Of a stretch of DNA of 15,859 nucleotides, positions 14,326-15,859 are shown one piece after another. Positions within the stretch are counted from its first letter, which is position 1, and every line of letters starts with the position of its first letter. The notes beneath the pieces are model-generated. The model had not been told where the DNA came from. It searched no databases and worked only from the letters and a program-made list of their open reading frames with translations. Made by a program: the position numbers and the translations under genes. The DNA lies in contig CAYMRB010000229.1 of assembly GCA_964392615.1 (NCBI GenBank), positions 1-15,859 of the forward strand, read 5' to 3'. Source of the DNA: CAYMRB01 sp964392615 (GTDB lineage: Bacteria > Planctomycetota > UBA8108).

Positions 14326-14472
14326 CGACGCCAAGCGTCGGGTCGAGGTCATCTCGAAGCTTTGGGGGTGAGCTCGGAGACACCATCGAACTTGTGGTGA
14401 GGGAACGACGTGCGACACGACCCTGCACGTGGGAGGGTGCGGCAACTCTCCTGAGCCCGTCTTCCGGCGGAT

Positions 14473-15453
14473 CTATAGCGAGAGGCGTCGCGTGACCATT
14501 CGCAGAGCGCTAGTGCATTCCGCGGTGCGAGCCGGCTCACGGCGAGCCGTGAACTTCCGGACCGCCCACCGCAGCGACCAAGCCGCGAGGTCGACTCCTC
14601 GTAGCCCCCAAGACGCGGCGCGACCGTAACACTTGCGCTGGACCAGATACCGAGCTCGCCACCGGTGAAAGGACCTGAATTCGTCTGCGGATTCGTTGTT
14701 CGACGAGCGCGCGCAAAGGTGCACGATCGTGGCCCCCGGGTCGTACCTCCGGAGGTATCCCGCCCGCTTGATACGGTGGCAGAACTCGATGTCCTCCCCG
14801 TAGAAGAAGAAGGTCTCATCGAGTCCCCCGAGTTCCCGATAGACGCTCCCCCGGACAAACAGAAACTCGCCGCCGAGCCAGTCGACGTCGCGCTGTTCGC
14901 TTTCACGGTCCCAGCCTAGATCTTCGAGATCGGCCCATCCAAACAAACGCGGAAATCGCCAGGCGAGGTGCAGAGATCCGACAATCGCGCGAGCCGGGTT
15001 CGGGAACCTACGGGTGACGTTCTGCATGCTGCCGTCCTCATTGAGGACCTTGCAGCTCATCACGCCGACTGCCTGCTGCGAGTTCATGACGTCTACGCAG
15101 TGCTGCAGGCAACCGGCGTGCACGATCGTGTCGCTGTTCAGGAGCAGCACGTACTCCGCCCCGGCAAAGAGCTCGGCGCCGCGATTGTTCGCGTAGGAGA
15201 ATCCGTGATTCTTGTCGAGCTCGACAAGGGTCGCCCAGGCCTGCCAGCCGTTCTGCTTGATGCCGTCCTCGATTCGCGACACGGAATCATCGCCGGAGCC
15301 GTTGTCGACAACCACCACTTCGACGCCAGGCGTGACCGCGATTTCTTCTGCGAGGGATCGCAGGCAATCGACGGTGACCGCGGGCGTCCGGTAGTTGACG
15401 ACGATAACGGCCACTCGAGGGGCGGGTTGGATAGCGGCGGTGTCTGCTGTCAA
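14473..15453 (-). CDS. GT2-family glycosyltransferase, rhamnosyltransferase-like
   Basis: The GT-A domain begins with RVAVIVVNYRTPAVTVDCL and continues with VVVVDNGSGDDSV, NHGFSYANNRGAEL and YVLLLNSDTIVHAG, where NSD takes the DxD position. It then has GGLDETFFFYGEDIEFCHR, the GGxDExFFxYxEDxDxxxR pattern typical of WcaA/RfbF-like rhamnosyltransferases. Start choice is uncertain. The ATG at 15570 gives 365 residues but overlaps the upstream O-antigen-ligase-like gene by 95 bases. I prefer the TTG at 15453 (326 residues), just after that gene's stop; a GTG at 15414 is also possible. None has a strong ribosome site. It is probably co-transcribed with the ligase-like gene, from 22 bases away. It likely builds the repeat unit, with dTDP-rhamnose or a related donor as inference. 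Confidence 0.88.
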   Translation of the reverse strand: MTADTAAIQPAPRVAVIVVNYRTPAVTVDCLRSLAEEIAVTPGVEVVVVDNGSGDDSVSRIEDGIKQNGWQAWATLVELDKNHGFSYANNRGAELFAGAEYVLLLNSDTIVHAGCLQHCVDVMNSQQAVGVMSCKVLNEDGSMQNVTRRFPNPARAIVGSLHLAWRFPRLFGWADLEDLGWDRESEQRDVDWLGGEFLFVRGSVYRELGGLDETFFFYGEDIEFCHRIKRAGYLRRYDPGATIVHLCARSSNNESADEFRSFHRWRARYLVQRKCYGRAASWGLRGVDLAAWSLRWAVRKFTARREPARTAECTSALRMVTRRLSL

Positions 15454-15475
15454 CAGTCTGATTCGATCGAAGCGC

Positions 15476-15859
15476 TCAGGTGAGCCAGTATCTGCGACGG
15501 AGGACCGGTGTGGCCTTGCTTGTTGGAAGATCCGACTCGTCGTCGCCGCCGGGGAGCTCGTCCTCTGCACGACCTGCCCACCCTGCCAGGCAGCCGAGGC
15601 AGAGCGCGAAGATCGGATTGATCATGCCGTTGACGAGATGATCCATCATGTGGAGCCCCGTGAACACGCTCAGGACACCGAAGACGGCTCGTTGCGCTGT
15701 GCCCCAGGTACTCGGCGGGGCTCGCTTGGCGGCGAGGATTCCGGGCAACAGCATCGCCGCCAGAAACGCCGTCAGGCCGACGAAGCCGTGTTGGCCGAGG
15801 GCGATGACCCACATCGCGTCGGGTATGACAGCTACTCTCTCCTCGGTATCTTCACGACG
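15476..15859 (-). CDS. O-antigen ligase/polymerase (Wzy/WaaL)-like membrane protein, C-terminal part (runs off right edge)
   Basis: The minus strand is open from the window edge to a TGA at 15476-15478, giving 127 residues. It reads VAVIPDAMWVIALGQHGFVGL, the conserved loop-helix near the C-terminus of O-antigen ligase-domain proteins (VPDSxWxxxLxxxGxxGL). Further hydrophobic segments follow: AFLAAMLLPGI and AVFGVLSVFTGLHMMDHLVNG, then MINPIFALCLGCLAGWAG. The tail is acidic, then basic. An internal ATG at 15814 is not the true start. In polysaccharide loci such proteins polymerise undecaprenyl-linked repeat units (Wzy) or ligate glycans to acceptors; which of these cannot be told from the C-terminus. 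It lies upstream of, and probably in operon with, the rhamnosyltransferase-like gene. Confidence 0.8.
   Translation of the reverse strand, partial: RREDTEERVAVIPDAMWVIALGQHGFVGLTAFLAAMLLPGILAAKRAPPSTWGTAQRAVFGVLSVFTGLHMMDHLVNGMINPIFALCLGCLAGWAGRAEDELPGGDDESDLPTSKATPVLRRRYWLT

Noticed and set aside
14326..14340. Hairpin CGACGC-CAA-GCGTCG right after the GT2 stop
   Set aside because: The stem is good but the loop is only three bases and no T-run follows, so an intrinsic terminator is not supported.
14408..14430. Inverted repeat ACGTGC/GCACGT in the convergent gap
   Set aside because: It is only 6 base pairs with an 11-base loop and no T-tract on either side, within chance expectation in GC-rich DNA.

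Overview
The window comes from a high-GC, diderm (Gram-negative-type) bacterium. It holds part of a PEP-CTERM/exosortase surface-protein locus combined with an exopolysaccharide assembly locus. A PEP-CTERM substrate, exosortase, EpsI, TPR protein, Wzz-like co-polymerase and BY-kinase-like protein together fit exosortase-bearing phyla such as Planctomycetota or Proteobacteria and relatives. The sequence alone does not settle the phylum. I see no rRNA, tRNA, CRISPR array or insertion sequence.

Left part (1-1682, minus strand): the first 108 codons of a second exosortase-like membrane protein run off the left edge. Upstream of it on the same strand is a degenerate NDP-sugar nucleotidyltransferase-like protein with a C-terminal left-handed beta-helix. 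A 302-base divergent spacer (1683-1984) follows. It carries a 12-base direct repeat and a weak promoter candidate.

Central part (1985-11836, plus strand): a small secreted PEP-CTERM protein ends at a strong intrinsic terminator. Next come an exosortase with its full Cys/Arg/His triad and an EpsI protein, overlapping by one base. After a 176-base structured gap comes a tightly spaced run: a 1176-residue membrane-anchored TPR protein, a Wzz-like chain-length/co-polymerase protein, a BY-kinase-like protein that has lost the Walker A lysine, and a NusG-family antiterminator paralogue. A GNAT acetyltransferase follows after a 211-base gap.

Right part (11831-15859): a GT4 glycosyltransferase on the minus strand converges on the acetyltransferase, and both stops lie inside one palindromic TCATGA. 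A GT2 glycosyltransferase is divergent from it on the plus strand. A second, rhamnosyltransferase-like GT2 and the 3' end of an O-antigen ligase/polymerase-like membrane protein lie on the minus strand and run off the right edge.

Inferred working model: the glycosyltransferases, acetyltransferase and Wzy-like protein build and polymerise a surface polysaccharide. The Wzz-like, BY-kinase-like and TPR proteins control its length or export, and the NusG paralogue helps transcribe the long operons. The exosortase/EpsI pair processes and sorts the PEP-CTERM protein, which may end up associated with that polysaccharide.
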